A stretch of DNA of 38,804 nt from Gammaproteobacteria bacterium (GTDB lineage Bacteria; Pseudomonadota; Gammaproteobacteria; Burkholderiales; Burkholderiaceae_D), in NCBI GenBank assembly GCA_903970185.1, contig CAJCIC010000048.1, positions 1 to 38,804 on the forward strand. Direction: 5' to 3'. A program made the position numbers and the translations under genes. Below are positions 1 through 10,136 of the stretch, piece after piece (positions within the stretch are counted from its first letter, which is position 1; each line of letters begins with the position of its first letter). A model generated the notes under the pieces. That model made no database searches and had not been told where the DNA came from. It worked only from the letters and a program-made list of their open reading frames with translations.

Positions 1-1787
1 CGCGTCCCGCCGATGAGTTTCTTGTACTCGTTGGACTTGAAGTCGGACAGTCTCACGATCACCGTCTTCGGCCAGAAGGCAGCAGCGATGGTGGCCACGC
101 CCTCGGCCAGCTTGTCGACGTAGAAAGCGCGTGGCGAGGCGTGGCCGCGGGCGACCGATTCGACCGCCTTTTTCAGGTCGGGGTCGATGTTGGGATATTC
201 CAGGATCGCCTTCGGATGCACGCCAATGTTGTTATTGATGACGAATTCGATGCGTGCAAGTCCCACGCCCTGGTTGGGAATCGACTGGAAATCGAAGGCG
301 AGCTGTGGATTGCCGACATTCATCATCAGCTTGACCGGAATCTCGGCGAGCACGCCGCGCTTGACTTCGGTCACTTCGGTCTCGAGCAGGCCGTCATAGA
401 CACGCCCTTCGTCGCCCTCGGCGCACGACACGGTGACCAGGGCGCCGTCGGCCAGGACCGAGGTCGCATCACCGCAACCGACCACCGCCGGCACGCCAAG
501 CTCGCGCGCGATGATCGCAGCGTGGCAGGTGCGCCCGCCGCGGTTGGTTACAATTGCCGCGGCGCGTTTCATGACCGGCTCCCAGTTGGGATCGGTCATG
601 TCGGCGACCAACACATCGCCTGGCTGCACGCGTTCCATCTCTGCCGCATCACGGATCACGCGCACCGGCCCGGCGCCAATCTTCTGGCCAATGGCGCGGC
701 CCTGGGTCAGGACTTTCGATTGGCCGCGCAGCCGATAGCGATGCACGGCAGAACCGCGCAGGGCGATTTGCGATTTCACCGTTTCCGGTCGCGCCTGCAG
801 GATATAAAGCTTGCCATCCACGCCGTCGCGGCCCCACTCGATATCCATCGGCCGCCCATAATGCGCCTCGATGATCATGCCATAGCGGGCAAGCTCGATC
901 ACTTCATCGTCGCTTAGCGCATAGCGATTGCGCTGCGCAAGCGGCACATCGACGGTTTGCACGCGCTTTTGCGCGCCTTTTGGCGAGTATTCCATGCGGA
1001 TCAGCTTCGAGCCGATCTGGCGCCTGATGATCGGAAACTTGCCGTTGGCCAGGGCAACCTTGTGCACGTAGAACTCATCGGGGTTGACCGCACCTTGCAC
1101 GACGGTCTCGCCAAGGCCGTAACTCGCGGTAATGAACACGACCTGATCGAATCCGGATTCGGTATCGAGCGTGAACATCACGCCAGCGGCGCCGCGATCG
1201 CTGCGCACCATGCGCTGCACGCCGGCCGATAGTGCCACTTCGACGTCGCCAAAGCCCTTGTGCACCCGATACGAAATCGCCCGGTCGTTATACAGGGAAG
1301 CGAAGACTTCGCGAATCGCAATCAGCACATCGTCGATGCCGGTGACATTCAGGAAGGTCTCCTGTTGCCCTGCAAACGATGCGTCAGGCAAGTCCTCGGC
1401 CGTCGCAGACGAACGTACGGCAAATGACATTTCACTTGAAGAATCCGCTTCAAGCTTCTGAAAATTATCACGAATCTCTTTTTCAAGATCAGCGGGGAAC
1501 GGCGCTTCGACGATCCACTGGCGGATCGTCTGGCCGGTCTTTGCGAGCGCACGGACATCGTTTGTGTCAAGGCCGTGGAGCGCTTTTTCGATGCGCGACT
1601 TAAGCCCGCTATGATCGATAAAGGCGCGAAACGCCGCTGCCGTAGTGGCAAACCCGCCTGGCACCCTGACCCCGGCATCGGCCAACTGGCTGATCATCTC
1701 GCCAAGCGAGGCGTTCTTGCCGCCGACGGTGTCGACGTCTGTTGCGCGTAACTTGTCAAATCCAACCACGAGCGCGCTTGCCGACAT
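1..1787 (-). CDS. ppsA: phosphoenolpyruvate synthase (3' part missing)
   Basis: Converts pyruvate, ATP and water to PEP, AMP and phosphate in gluconeogenesis; cytoplasmic. The window holds the first 595 codons of a protein that is usually about 790-800 residues, so the C-terminal end lies outside. The N-terminal ATP-grasp region starts [11 protein letters not shown] and contains [20 protein letters not shown]. The central swivelling domain has [14 protein letters not shown] with the phosphorylated histidine at residue 422 (E. coli His421). The last visible segment, [18 protein letters not shown], belongs to the PEP-binding barrel. The start is the ATG at 1787, preceded by a GGGGA ribosome site. 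The gene is divergent from ppsR, the regulator of this enzyme, across 87 bp. No defect is seen in the visible part. Confidence 0.97.
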   Translation of the reverse strand, partial: MSASALVVGFDKLRATDVDTVGGKNASLGEMISQLADAGVRVPGGFATTAAAFRAFIDHSGLKSRIEKALHGLDTNDVRALAKTGQTIRQWIVEAPFPADLEKEIRDNFQKLEADSSSEMSFAVRSSATAEDLPDASFAGQQETFLNVTGIDDVLIAIREVFASLYNDRAISYRVHKGFGDVEVALSAGVQRMVRSDRGAAGVMFTLDTESGFDQVVFITASYGLGETVVQGAVNPDEFYVHKVALANGKFPIIRRQIGSKLIRMEYSPKGAQKRVQTVDVPLAQRNRYALSDDEVIELARYGMIIEAHYGRPMDIEWGRDGVDGKLYILQARPETVKSQIALRGSAVHRYRLRGQSKVLTQGRAIGQKIGAGPVRVIRDAAEMERVQPGDVLVADMTDPNWEPVMKRAAAIVTNRGGRTCHAAIIARELGVPAVVGCGDATSVLADGALVTVSCAEGDEGRVYDGLLETEVTEVKRGVLAEIPVKLMMNVGNPQLAFDFQSIPNQGVGLARIEFVINNNIGVHPKAILEYPNIDPDLKKAVESVARGHASPRAFYVDKLAEGVATIAAAFWPKTVIVRLSDFKSNEYKKLIGGT

Positions 1788-1829
1788 GCATTCCCCAATA
1801 CTGAAAGATGATAATTTGCTTGCGCGCGC

Positions 1830-1857
1830 ATTGTAGCTTGCGCCCCGACCCCTTCAA
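1830..1857 (-). promoter_or_regulatory. probable sigma-70 promoter of ppsA
   Basis: On the minus strand a TTGAAG box (1852-1857) is separated by 16 bp from TACAAT (1830-1835). Transcription would start near 1823 and give a leader of about 36 nt before the ppsA ATG. Read by eye; not tested. Confidence 0.5.
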
Positions 1858-1874
1858 AAGAGACCGATAAGACC

Positions 1875-2714
1875 ATGAGCGCATTGCCAGGCCGGCCGCA
1901 ACGCACCGTATTTTTCGTCTCCGACGGCACCGGCATCACGGCGGAAACCTTCGGGCATAGCCTTCTGGCCCAGTTTGAGGGTGTCGAGTTCCAACAAGTT
2001 CGCATGCCTTTTATCGATACTCTGGAAAAGGCCAGCGAAGTGATCCAGCGCATCAACCGCGTGGTTGAACCCGGTGGCGCGCGGCCCATCGTCTTTAGCA
2101 CCCTGGTCAACGCCGAGATCAACGCTGCCGTGAGGTGTTCGAAGGGGCTCTTTCTTGACATGATCCAGACATTTGTCGAGCCCCTTGAGAAGGAACTCGG
2201 CGTGCGCTCGACCCATTCGATTGGCAAAGCGCACAATATTGCCGACAGCAAGCAATACAACAGTCGCATCGAAGCCATCAACTTCGCGCTGTCGCACGAC
2301 GACGGCCAGCTGCACCGAGGACTCGAGAAGGCGCATGTCATCCTGGTTGGCGTGTCAAGAAGCGGCAAGACTCCAACCAGTCTCTATCTGGCCATGCAAT
2401 ACGGCGTCAAGGCGGCAAACTATCCGCTGGTCCCGGAGGATTTCGAGCGCGGACGGCTGCCCAGCGTCTTGCCCGGCTATCGCGCGAAGCTTTTTGGCCT
2501 GTCGATCAGCCCTGAGCGTCTTGCCGAGGTGCGCAACGAGCGGCGACCGGGAAGCCGTTACGCCTCGCTCGAGAATTGCCGCTATGAGGTCAACGAGGCC
2601 GAATTGCTGATGCGCAAGGAAGGCATCCACTGGCTGTCCTCGACGGCCAAGTCGATCGAAGAAATTGCAACCACGATTCTTCAGGAAATCAAGCTGGAAA
2701 CGAGAGGGTTTTGA
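1875..2714 (+). CDS. ppsR: PEP synthase regulatory kinase/pyrophosphorylase
   Basis: Bifunctional regulator (DUF299 family) that inactivates PEP synthase by ADP-dependent threonine phosphorylation and reactivates it by Pi-dependent dephosphorylation. The 279-residue length is normal. The N-terminus has the family signature FFVSDGTGITAETFG at about 13-27, and the P-loop is GVSRSGKTPTS at 159-169 with Lys165. The sequence ANYPLVPED follows. The start ATG at 1875 lies just before the conserved N-terminal motif. The divergent ppsA next door is its substrate, which strongly supports the assignment over the related pyruvate-phosphate dikinase regulators. Known of the family: the kinase and phosphorylase activities; seen here: motifs and neighbourhood. 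Confidence 0.95.
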   Translation: MSALPGRPQRTVFFVSDGTGITAETFGHSLLAQFEGVEFQQVRMPFIDTLEKASEVIQRINRVVEPGGARPIVFSTLVNAEINAAVRCSKGLFLDMIQTFVEPLEKELGVRSTHSIGKAHNIADSKQYNSRIEAINFALSHDDGQLHRGLEKAHVILVGVSRSGKTPTSLYLAMQYGVKAANYPLVPEDFERGRLPSVLPGYRAKLFGLSISPERLAEVRNERRPGSRYASLENCRYEVNEAELLMRKEGIHWLSSTAKSIEEIATTILQEIKLETRGF

Positions 2715-2786
2715 CCTACTTGGATGGGCCTTCGCCTTTTGCGACACGCGGTCACGGAAAGCCACTGCCCCGACCCCTGCGCCGCA

Positions 2787-2792
2787 TATAAT
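2787..2792 (+). promoter_or_regulatory. consensus -10 box before the GGDEF-EAL gene
   Basis: A perfect TATAAT lies at 2787-2792, with no good -35 hexamer 16-18 bp upstream. Its last base is the first base of the TTG that gives the longest possible reading frame of the next gene. If this box is used, transcription starts near 2799 and the TTG at 2792 cannot be the start codon. Confidence 0.4.
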
Positions 2793-2845
2793 TGGTCCAA
2801 CCCTCTACGCCATTGTTCTCCGACCTCATCATCCGCATCCACTCC

Positions 2846-5800
2846 GTGCACGCGACAGCGCCCAGCGGAGCCGCGCCCACGTCTGCGCAGGAAACACAGC
2901 CCGATCGGTCGTCGCTTGAGGCACTGGCGGCCTGGCTTGATGCGCCGGTTTGCCTGATCGACGCCGACAACCGGCTCGCCGCCGCCACCCAGCGCTACGC
3001 AGAGTTCATCGGACGCGACCTGGCCGAGCTGCCCGGGCTGGCGTTTTCCGGGGTCGTAGGCGATGGCAACTGGGCGGTGCTCGAACCCTACATCGAGCGC
3101 GCGCGCGCGGGCGAGAGCCTGGTCATTACCGTCAAGCACGCCCGCCGCGGCGGCCAGCAGGGACTCAGCCGCATTGAGCTGAAGCGATTTGGCCATCGCT
3201 GCGTGATTGCCGCCTTAATCGGCGTTGAAGCCGCCTTAGAGCCCCATCCGGAGCAGTCGGCCGACCTGATTCCCCTGGCCATGGCGCTTTTGGACCGGGA
3301 AGGCCGGCTGACCTGGACCAACCCGGCCTTCCAGCAGCTGTTAAATCTCGACCCGCAAAATAGCGGGCGCGATTTTCCGGGCTCAGATGAGAGCGCGCGC
3401 AAGCTCGCAGGCCTCTACGCCGAAGCCCTCAAGGGCAAGTCCGGGTCGATCGAAATCCCCTATCGCGGCAACCAGGCCGAGCCGCGCTGGCTGCGTTTTG
3501 ACCTGATTCCGGACATGAGTGGCAGCGCTCACGGCATTTATATATTTGCAGCCGATGTCCACGACAAGCGGGTTGCCGCCATCGGCGTCGAGCATAGCGA
3601 AGCGCATTTTCGCAGCTTCGCGGAAAACATCCCCGAGGCGATCGCCTTTCTCGATCGCGAGCGCCGCTACCGCTACGCCAATGAAGCCTTTTTGCGCCTG
3701 ATTGGCAAATCGCGCGACCAGGTCATGGGACGCAGCGTCGAAGAGGTCGTCGGGCTGGATATCGCCGGACAGCGCAAGGCGCTGTTTGACCGTGCCATGA
3801 CCGGCGAATTGATTACGCACCAGGCTTATGACCTGATCAACGGCACGCGCGGCTGGCGCGAAATCCGTTATCTGCCCTCGCGCACGGCCGAAGGCGGCAT
3901 CGAGGGTGTGTATGTCGTCTCGCGCAGCATCGAGGACGTCAAGCGCGCCGAGGACGAGCTGCGCGGCCAGCAGACGCGGATCAATGTGCTGACCGACAAC
4001 CTGCCCGCGCAGATCAGCTACATGGATGCCGAGCGACGCTACCGCTATTGCAACCAGCGCTTTTTGATCGACAACGGCCTCGTTGAAGATGAGGTCATCG
4101 GCCACACCGCTGGCGAAGTCTTTGGCGAAGCGGTTGCAGTCGAACTCGAAGCGTGCATCCAAAGGGCATTGAAAGGCGAGAAAGTGCAGTACGAACGACG
4201 CGCATCGCTGCATGCAAGCGAGGTGCGCTGGTCGCGCGTGTCGATAGTTGCCGATCTTGGCGAGCACGGCGAGTTTCTTGGCAGCTACGGCATTGCCTAC
4301 GACATCACCGAGGCGCGCCAGGCGCAAGAGCGGCTGCGCGAGCAGCAGCAGTGGATCGAGTCGTTCATCGAAAATTTTCCGCAGCCTTTGTCCTACCTGT
4401 CAGAAGAAGGACGCTATCGCTACGCCAATCGCGCCTTCGCCGATCTGATCGGCAAGCCCGCAAGCGAAATCGTCGGTGCCGAGGCGCGCACCGTCTTCCC
4501 GCTGCAGGTCAGCGAGGCCATGCTCGATGCCTTTCGGCTTGCAGGCGGGGGCCAGCGCCTGCGCACCGAACATGCCATTGATTTGCCCGATGGCGTGCAT
4601 CAGTGGCTGGCCGTCGACTGGCTCCCCGACCAGGATGATGGCGGCAAGGTGCGCGGCGTCTACACCCTGACGCAGGACATCAGCGAAGCCAAGCGCGCCC
4701 AGCTCGACTATGAGCGCTCGGTGCAGGAGATGCAGCGCGCAATGGACAGCGTGGCACTGCCGATCAGCCACGTCGACGCCGAGGAACGCGTGCGCTTTGT
4801 CAACCATACATCGACGATGTGGTATGGGCGCAAGGCGTCGGAGTTGATCGGCTTGCCCCTCAATGGGCTGATGTCGCAAGACGATTACCGCTTTGCCAAA
4901 CCCTACATCCAGGCCGCGCTTGCAGGCCAGCTGGTCCAGTACGAGCGCGAAATGCGCTACCACGACGGCATTCGCAGGTGGGTGCTTTTGCGCTATGTGC
5001 CAACGCGCGACGAAAATGGCCAGATCACGGGCTTCTACACCACCGCGACCGATATCCAGGCGCGCAAGAAGCAGGAACTTGCGCTGCAGCAGGCCAATTG
5101 GCTTCTGACCGCACACTTTGAGAACACGCCGCTGGCATCGTTCACGCTCGATGCCGACCAGCGCGTGACGCGCTGGTCATCCCAGGCCGAAATGCTGTTT
5201 GGCTGGCCGCGCGACGAAGTGCTTGAGAAGCCCTTCTGGGATCTGAACCTGATCGCTGCCGAGCACGCAGGCGACTTCTTTCCGCGCAATGAAAGCGCGC
5301 TTGGCACCGAGCCCAACTCGCGCCGCCACCTCGTTCTCGCCCGCCGCCAGGATGGCAAGCAGGTCGCCTGCGAATGGCATATCGCGGCACTGCGTGACGC
5401 CGGCGGCAGGGTGTCATCGATCCTCGGTCTCGTGCAGGACGTCTCGCAGCGCGTCGAGGCCGAAAACCGCCTGATCGAAATCGCCCAGCGCGACACCCTG
5501 ACGAAGCTGCTCAATCGCAATGCGCTCGAACCGACGTTGCGCGAGTTCATCGAACGCGCAAAGCAGGACGTCTCGGGTGTCGCCGTGCTGTTCATCGATC
5601 TCGACCATTTCAAGAACATCAACGACACCTTGGGCCACCGCGTGGGTGATCTGATGCTCGTCGAGATTGCCAGCACACTTAGGCGCTGCATCCGGGCGGA
5701 AGACGAAGTTGCGCGCATCGGCGGTGACGAATTCATGGTCATCCTGGGCGGTCACGAGCGGCCCAAGGCCATCGCCCACGAGACGGCGCAGCGCATCATT

Positions 5801-6781
5801 CATGCATTGCGCGACCCCATCCGGGTCGAAAACCAGCGTCTTTCGGTCGCCGCCAGCATCGGCGTTGCGGTCTATCCCGACCACGGCCGAACGCCGGATG
5901 CGTTGCTGCGCAGCGCCGACCTGGCCATGTATCGCGCCAAGGAAAACGGCAAGAACCGTTTCGAGTTCTTCTCGGCGTCGCTGGCCCAGCGCAGCGAGCG
6001 CCGCGCCGGCATCAAGACGGCGCTAAGGCTGGCCCTGCAACGCGATGCGCTCAAGCTTTACTACCAGCCGCGGGTCTCGGTCGCGAGCGGGCAGATGGTG
6101 GGAGCCGAAGCGCTCTTGCGCTGGACCGATCCCAGGCTTGGCGTCGTCTCGCCCAAGGAATTCATCAGCATCGCTGAAGAATCCGGGCTGATCCACGAGC
6201 TTGGCGTCTACGTCTTCAGAAAAGCCTGCATGCAAATTCGCCAGTGGCAGGACGCGCATGCCCACTACGGCACGATTTCCGTCAACTTCTCGGCCCATCA
6301 GCTGCTGGTTGCCACCTTCATCGACGAGGTCGACCTGGTGATCGAGCAGACCGGCTGCGATCCGCGCTGCATCGAGGTCGAAATCACCGAAACCAGCATG
6401 CTGTTCGATCTGGGCATTACCAAGAACGTCATCTCCGAACTCAAGCATCGCGGCATGAAAATCGCAATCGACGATTTCGGCACCGGCTTTTCGAGCCTGT
6501 CGCACTTGCAGCAACTCGATATCGATACGCTGAAGATCGACCAGACCTTCATTCGCGACATGCTCGATGACGCCAGCGATCTGGCGATTACGCGCTCGGT
6601 GATCAGCCTCGGACGTGGCCTTGGCCTCTCGGTTACCGCCGAAGGGGTCGAAAACGAGCGTCAGCTTGCCGCCCTGAAGACGGCCGGCTGCGACCACTAC
6701 CAGGGCTTTTTGTACAGCCCGGCGGTGGCGGTCGAGGATCTGGAAGTGCTGTTCGCAACGCGCACGGCCAACGCCGCCTAG
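2846..6781 (+). CDS. multi-PAS GGDEF-EAL cyclic-di-GMP protein
   Basis: Predicted bifunctional diguanylate cyclase and cyclic-di-GMP phosphodiesterase of about 1311 residues. Seven PAS-like modules of roughly 120 residues run from about 22 to 870, then GGDEF (about 880-1045) and EAL (about 1055-1300). The cyclase motif is an exact GGDEF at 959-963 with the inhibitory RxxD site (RAED) five residues upstream. The EAL domain keeps AEALLRW, VNFSAHQL, EVEITETSMLF, AIDDFGTGFSSL, LKIDQTFI and AEGVENERQL, so both activities look possible. I see no membrane segment or signal peptide, so it is probably cytoplasmic. The start is uncertain: the frame opens at TTG 2792, which overlaps a TATAAT box, so GTG 2846 is used here; neither has a clear ribosome site. 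Its stop overlaps the convergent methyltransferase gene by 4 bp (6778-6781). Confidence 0.93.
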   Translation: MHATAPSGAAPTSAQETQPDRSSLEALAAWLDAPVCLIDADNRLAAATQRYAEFIGRDLAELPGLAFSGVVGDGNWAVLEPYIERARAGESLVITVKHARRGGQQGLSRIELKRFGHRCVIAALIGVEAALEPHPEQSADLIPLAMALLDREGRLTWTNPAFQQLLNLDPQNSGRDFPGSDESARKLAGLYAEALKGKSGSIEIPYRGNQAEPRWLRFDLIPDMSGSAHGIYIFAADVHDKRVAAIGVEHSEAHFRSFAENIPEAIAFLDRERRYRYANEAFLRLIGKSRDQVMGRSVEEVVGLDIAGQRKALFDRAMTGELITHQAYDLINGTRGWREIRYLPSRTAEGGIEGVYVVSRSIEDVKRAEDELRGQQTRINVLTDNLPAQISYMDAERRYRYCNQRFLIDNGLVEDEVIGHTAGEVFGEAVAVELEACIQRALKGEKVQYERRASLHASEVRWSRVSIVADLGEHGEFLGSYGIAYDITEARQAQERLREQQQWIESFIENFPQPLSYLSEEGRYRYANRAFADLIGKPASEIVGAEARTVFPLQVSEAMLDAFRLAGGGQRLRTEHAIDLPDGVHQWLAVDWLPDQDDGGKVRGVYTLTQDISEAKRAQLDYERSVQEMQRAMDSVALPISHVDAEERVRFVNHTSTMWYGRKASELIGLPLNGLMSQDDYRFAKPYIQAALAGQLVQYEREMRYHDGIRRWVLLRYVPTRDENGQITGFYTTATDIQARKKQELALQQANWLLTAHFENTPLASFTLDADQRVTRWSSQAEMLFGWPRDEVLEKPFWDLNLIAAEHAGDFFPRNESALGTEPNSRRHLVLARRQDGKQVACEWHIAALRDAGGRVSSILGLVQDVSQRVEAENRLIEIAQRDTLTKLLNRNALEPTLREFIERAKQDVSGVAVLFIDLDHFKNINDTLGHRVGDLMLVEIASTLRRCIRAEDEVARIGGDEFMVILGGHERPKAIAHETAQRIIHALRDPIRVENQRLSVAASIGVAVYPDHGRTPDALLRSADLAMYRAKENGKNRFEFFSASLAQRSERRAGIKTALRLALQRDALKLYYQPRVSVASGQMVGAEALLRWTDPRLGVVSPKEFISIAEESGLIHELGVYVFRKACMQIRQWQDAHAHYGTISVNFSAHQLLVATFIDEVDLVIEQTGCDPRCIEVEITETSMLFDLGITKNVISELKHRGMKIAIDDFGTGFSSLSHLQQLDIDTLKIDQTFIRDMLDDASDLAITRSVISLGRGLGLSVTAEGVENERQLAALKTAGCDHYQGFLYSPAVAVEDLEVLFATRTANAA

Positions 6782-7566
6782 CGATTGCCGCCGGCACGGC
6801 GCTGGCGCACGACCTCGAAAAGGCAAATCGCCGCGGCCGCAGCGACGTTAAGCGACTCCTCCCCTCCCGGCTGCGGGATGGTCACAAGGCGCGTGCGGGC
6901 CAGCAAGGCGGCGTCGATGCCCTGCCCCTCGTTGCCAAAAAGAAACGCGCAGGCGCCCTGAAACGATGCATCGAAAATCGCCTCGCCGCCATGCGATGAC
7001 GTGGCATACACCGGCAACTGGCTTTGGGCGATGAGCTCGACGAGGTCGCACTGCTCATGAATCTGCATCGAAAAATGCGCGCCCATCGCCGCACGCAGGA
7101 CGCGTGGCCCGTACGCTGCCGCACAGCCCGGCGAGAGATAGGCCAGAGCAAAGCCCGCGGCCGCAGCCGAGCGCAGCAAGGCGCCGAGATTGCCCGGATC
7201 CTGAATGCGATCAAGCAGCACGGCATCGCCAGCCACGCGCACAGGGGCAGCCATTGCCGGCATGGCAATGACAAAGAGCAGCGCTGGCGCCGATTCCAGC
7301 TGCGAGATCGAAGCAAACAGCCGCTCGTCGATCTCGATCAGAATCGATGGCGGCAAGCGCGCGATGATTCTTGCGACTTCGGCGTTGGCAAGCGCGCCCG
7401 CGCCGATCACGCACGACTGCGGCATGCCGACGCGATCAAGATAGGCCTGACAAAGATGGGCCCCTTCGATGAGCGTGGTGCGTCTACGCTGGCGCTCCAG
7501 TGGCGACTCGGCAAGTCGCCTTAGCGTCTTGAATTTCGCGTTCTCGCGCGACGCGACGCGCAGCAT
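6778..7566 (-). CDS. SpoU-family RNA 2'-O-methyltransferase
   Basis: Predicted SAM-dependent 2'-O-ribose methyltransferase of rRNA or tRNA, 262 residues, cytoplasmic. The N-terminal part ([18 protein letters not shown] and then RTTLIEGAHL) resembles the small RNA-binding domain of TrmH/RlmB-like enzymes. The trefoil-knot SPOUT motifs are all present: DRIQDPGNLGALLRSAAAAG (motif 1), FLFGNEGQG (motif 2) and IPQPGGEESLNVAAAAA (motif 3). The ATG shares one base with the rnhB stop (TGATG), so the gene is the last of the long minus-strand cluster. The exact RNA target cannot be told from sequence; RlmB, TrmH and the TsnR-like group are the alternatives. Confidence 0.9.
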   Translation of the reverse strand: MLRVASRENAKFKTLRRLAESPLERQRRRTTLIEGAHLCQAYLDRVGMPQSCVIGAGALANAEVARIIARLPPSILIEIDERLFASISQLESAPALLFVIAMPAMAAPVRVAGDAVLLDRIQDPGNLGALLRSAAAAGFALAYLSPGCAAAYGPRVLRAAMGAHFSMQIHEQCDLVELIAQSQLPVYATSSHGGEAIFDASFQGACAFLFGNEGQGIDAALLARTRLVTIPQPGGEESLNVAAAAAICLFEVVRQRRAGGNR

Positions 7567-8189
7567 CAGAAAAGCGGCAGCACGAGCGCCGCGCGCACCG
7601 GGGCGAAACTGCGCCGATGTTCAGGCGATGGCCCGTGCGCGCGCAGCGCCAAAAGATGCAGCGGCGTGGCATAGCCCATGTGCTGGTCAAAACCGTAGTG
7701 CGGATACTCAAGGTGAAGCGCACGCATGACCGCGTCGCGAGCCACTTTGGCCAGGATCGAGGCCGCGGCAATGCACGCGACCTTGGCATCGCCCGAAACG
7801 ATAGGCTCGCACGGGACGTCCAGCCTCGGCCGGGCCTTGCCATCGATCAGGGCGAAATCGCAGCCATTGGGCAACTGCGCGATGGCACGCTGCATGGCCA
7901 GCATGCTGGCGTGAAAAATGTTCAGGGTGTCGATCTCGGCAACGCTTGCGCTTGCAACCGCAAAGGCGATGGCGCGGCTGCGGATGCGCTCGGCAAGGCG
8001 CTCACGCATTTGCGCGCTCAGTTCTTTCGAGTCGCGCAGGCCCCTGATCGGCCGGTCCGGCTGAAGGATCACGGCGGCGGCAAATACCGGCCCGGCAAGC
8101 GGCCCGCGTCCAACCTCGTCAACACCGGCTACGCGGCTCGCAAGGCAACTGGAAAAATACTTGGCATCCCGCGGGGCACGCGATTTCAT
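7566..8189 (-). CDS. rnhB: ribonuclease HII
   Basis: Cleaves the RNA strand of RNA-DNA hybrids and removes single ribonucleotides misincorporated in DNA. The 207-residue protein has the catalytic block [14 protein letters not shown] with Asp24 and Glu25, then LIDGKARP (Asp116) and [22 protein letters not shown] (Asp134). These match the DEDD metal site of RNase HII. The ATG overlaps the lpxB stop by 4 bp (ATGA), implying translational coupling. The position between lpxB and a SpoU methyltransferase is usual in betaproteobacteria. Confidence 0.96.
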   Translation of the reverse strand: MKSRAPRDAKYFSSCLASRVAGVDEVGRGPLAGPVFAAAVILQPDRPIRGLRDSKELSAQMRERLAERIRSRAIAFAVASASVAEIDTLNIFHASMLAMQRAIAQLPNGCDFALIDGKARPRLDVPCEPIVSGDAKVACIAAASILAKVARDAVMRALHLEYPHYGFDQHMGYATPLHLLALRAHGPSPEHRRSFAPVRAALVLPLF

Positions 8190-9340
8190 GAATGCTGCTT
8201 CCTGTCTTGCAAGAATTCGGCGATGACATGCGCGCTTTTTGCGGCGGTGTCACAGCGCAACTCGTCGTGCAAGAGCGCAAAGCGCTCGTTCAGGCGCTGG
8301 CGGTTGGCGTCGTTGGTCAGCTGAAATAATAGCGCGTCGGCAAGGGCCCTTGGCGTCGCCTTTTCCTGCAGGAACTCGGGAACGAGAAACTCGCGCGCGA
8401 GAATGTTGGGAAGACCCACCCAGGGCTGGTAACCCTTGTTGCGCATGATCGCCGCGCTCAAGGCGGCCATGCGGTAGGCGATGACCATCGGCCGCTTGTA
8501 GAGGGCTGCTTCCAGCGTTGCCGTCCCGCTTGCGACCAGCGCTGCATCGCAGGCTGCAAGCGCTCGGTGCGAGCCGCCTTCGATGACCTGCATCGACGCC
8601 CGCCTTGCACCCGGTCGCAAAAGCAGCGCCTTGACGCGCCTTTGCGCTTCGGCGCCGGCCGTGGGAATGACAAAACGCACTCCGGGAACGTCTTTCGCAA
8701 GCAGAAGCGCGGCGTCGATGAAGGTCGGGCCGTTGTAGTGGATTTCGGCGAGTCGGCTGCCTGGCATCAGGGCGATGAGCGGCTCCTTGCCGATCCCCAG
8801 GGCCGCGCGCGCCGCGCCTTGCCCGGGCACCATCGGGATGACATCGGCAAGCGGATGGCCAACGTAGGTCGCAGCAATGCCAGCTGCATGGTAGAGCGCC
8901 GGCTCGAAGGGAAAAAGCACCAGCATGTGGTCAACTGCGCGCCTGATCTTGTCGATGCGCTCGCGGCGCCAGGCCCAAATTGAGGGTCCGATGAAGTGCA
9001 CGACGGGAATACCGGCCTTGCGCAGACGAACTTCCAGATCGAGGTTGAAATCCGGCGCATCGATGCCCACGAAGGCGTCAGGTGGCGCAGCGAGCAGCCG
9101 TTGCGCGAGGCGCCTTCTGATCATGAAGATTTCCGGGAAGTGCGCCGCGACCTCGAGGTAGCCGCGAACCGCAAGTTTGTCGCTGGGCCAAAGTGCATCG
9201 AAGCCTGCCGCGCCCATGTGCGCACCGCCGATGCCAAAGGCATACAGATCGGCAACGGCGCGATGCACCCCCGAGAGCATCAGGCTCGCGAGCAGGTCGC
9301 CCGAGGCTTCGCCTGCGACCATCGCAAGCCGGGTGCTCAC
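8186..9340 (-). CDS. lpxB: lipid-A-disaccharide synthase
   Basis: Glycosyltransferase (GT19) that joins UDP-2,3-diacylglucosamine and lipid X to form the lipid A disaccharide at the inner face of the cytoplasmic membrane. The 384-residue length is typical. The N-terminus reads [16 protein letters not shown], the family signature; [11 protein letters not shown] and [11 protein letters not shown] follow, and the C-terminal half carries [10 protein letters not shown] and [21 protein letters not shown]. The start is GTG at 9340, because the next in-frame ATG falls inside the signature. It begins 4 bp after lpxA and overlaps rnhB by 4 bp. Confidence 0.96.
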   Translation of the reverse strand: MSTRLAMVAGEASGDLLASLMLSGVHRAVADLYAFGIGGAHMGAAGFDALWPSDKLAVRGYLEVAAHFPEIFMIRRRLAQRLLAAPPDAFVGIDAPDFNLDLEVRLRKAGIPVVHFIGPSIWAWRRERIDKIRRAVDHMLVLFPFEPALYHAAGIAATYVGHPLADVIPMVPGQGAARAALGIGKEPLIALMPGSRLAEIHYNGPTFIDAALLLAKDVPGVRFVIPTAGAEAQRRVKALLLRPGARRASMQVIEGGSHRALAACDAALVASGTATLEAALYKRPMVIAYRMAALSAAIMRNKGYQPWVGLPNILAREFLVPEFLQEKATPRALADALLFQLTNDANRQRLNERFALLHDELRCDTAAKSAHVIAEFLQDRKQHS

Positions 9341-9344
9341 GGCG

Positions 9345-10136
9345 CTAGCGAATCACGCCGCGGGTTGCCCTGGCAAGAAACTCGCCAAAGACACGCACCG
9401 CCTGCTGCGGCGCGGCCTCGAGCCCTTGCGCGAATTCAGCGATCGCCCGTTGCGCATCATCGAACGCGAGTTTCTGGCGATACAGGAGGCGGTAGGCGTG
9501 GCGCAAGGCGGCGATCGAGGCATCGTCAAAGCCTCGCCGGCGCAATCCCTCGACGTTGATGCCGTGAGGCGCGGCCGGGGCGCCCGAGCAGAGAACGAAA
9601 GGCGGCACATCCTGGTTCAGGTAGCCGTGCGCCCCGCTCATGACATGGGCACCGATCTTGACAAACTGATGCACACCGGTCAGGCCGCCAAGGATCGCAT
9701 GGTCACCGACGTGGACATGGCCTGCGAGCTGGGTCGCGTTGGCAATCACCGTGTGATTGCCAATCACGCAATCGTGCGCAATATGCACGTAGCCCATGAT
9801 CCAGTTATCGTCACCGACGCGCGTGACGCCCGCGTCCTGGGTCGTCCCGGTGTTGAAAAAGCAGTACTCGCGAATCGTGTTGCGATCGCCGATGACAAGT
9901 TGCGTCTCTTCGCCGGCAAATTTCTTGTCCTGGGGAGGCCCCCCGAGGCAACAAAACGGCGAGACCGCATTGTCGCGGCCAATCGTCGTGTCACCCATCA
10001 CCACGACGTGCGCACCAAGACTCGATCCGGCGCCAATCTTGACCTTCGGACCGATCACGCAGAAAGGGCCGATCGTGACGTCCGCATCGAGCATGGCGTG
10101 CGGATCGACGACGGCACTGCCATGCACCTGCGTCAT
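9345..10136 (-). CDS. lpxA: UDP-N-acetylglucosamine acyltransferase
   Basis: First enzyme of lipid A synthesis: transfers a 3-hydroxyacyl chain from acyl carrier protein to the 3-OH of UDP-GlcNAc. The 263-residue protein is a left-handed beta-helix of hexapeptide repeats ([19 protein letters not shown] onward). It has the catalytic HIAHDC motif with His121 (E. coli His125) and then [13 protein letters not shown]. The ATG at 10136 was chosen although the frame stays open 12 codons further: it overlaps the fabZ stop as ATGA and matches the family N-terminus. Confidence 0.96.
   Translation of the reverse strand: MTQVHGSAVVDPHAMLDADVTIGPFCVIGPKVKIGAGSSLGAHVVVMGDTTIGRDNAVSPFCCLGGPPQDKKFAGEETQLVIGDRNTIREYCFFNTGTTQDAGVTRVGDDNWIMGYVHIAHDCVIGNHTVIANATQLAGHVHVGDHAILGGLTGVHQFVKIGAHVMSGAHGYLNQDVPPFVLCSGAPAAPHGINVEGLRRRGFDDASIAALRHAYRLLYRQKLAFDDAQRAIAEFAQGLEAAPQQAVRVFGEFLARATRGVIR

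Noticed and set aside
141..917. Long plus-strand open frame of 258 codons within ppsA
   Set aside because: It lies antisense to ppsA, has no family motif and is explained by high-GC codon bias.
3383..4327. Minus-strand frame of 314 codons inside the PAS region
   Set aside because: Shadow of the PAS-GGDEF-EAL gene; its sequence only mirrors the repeated modules.
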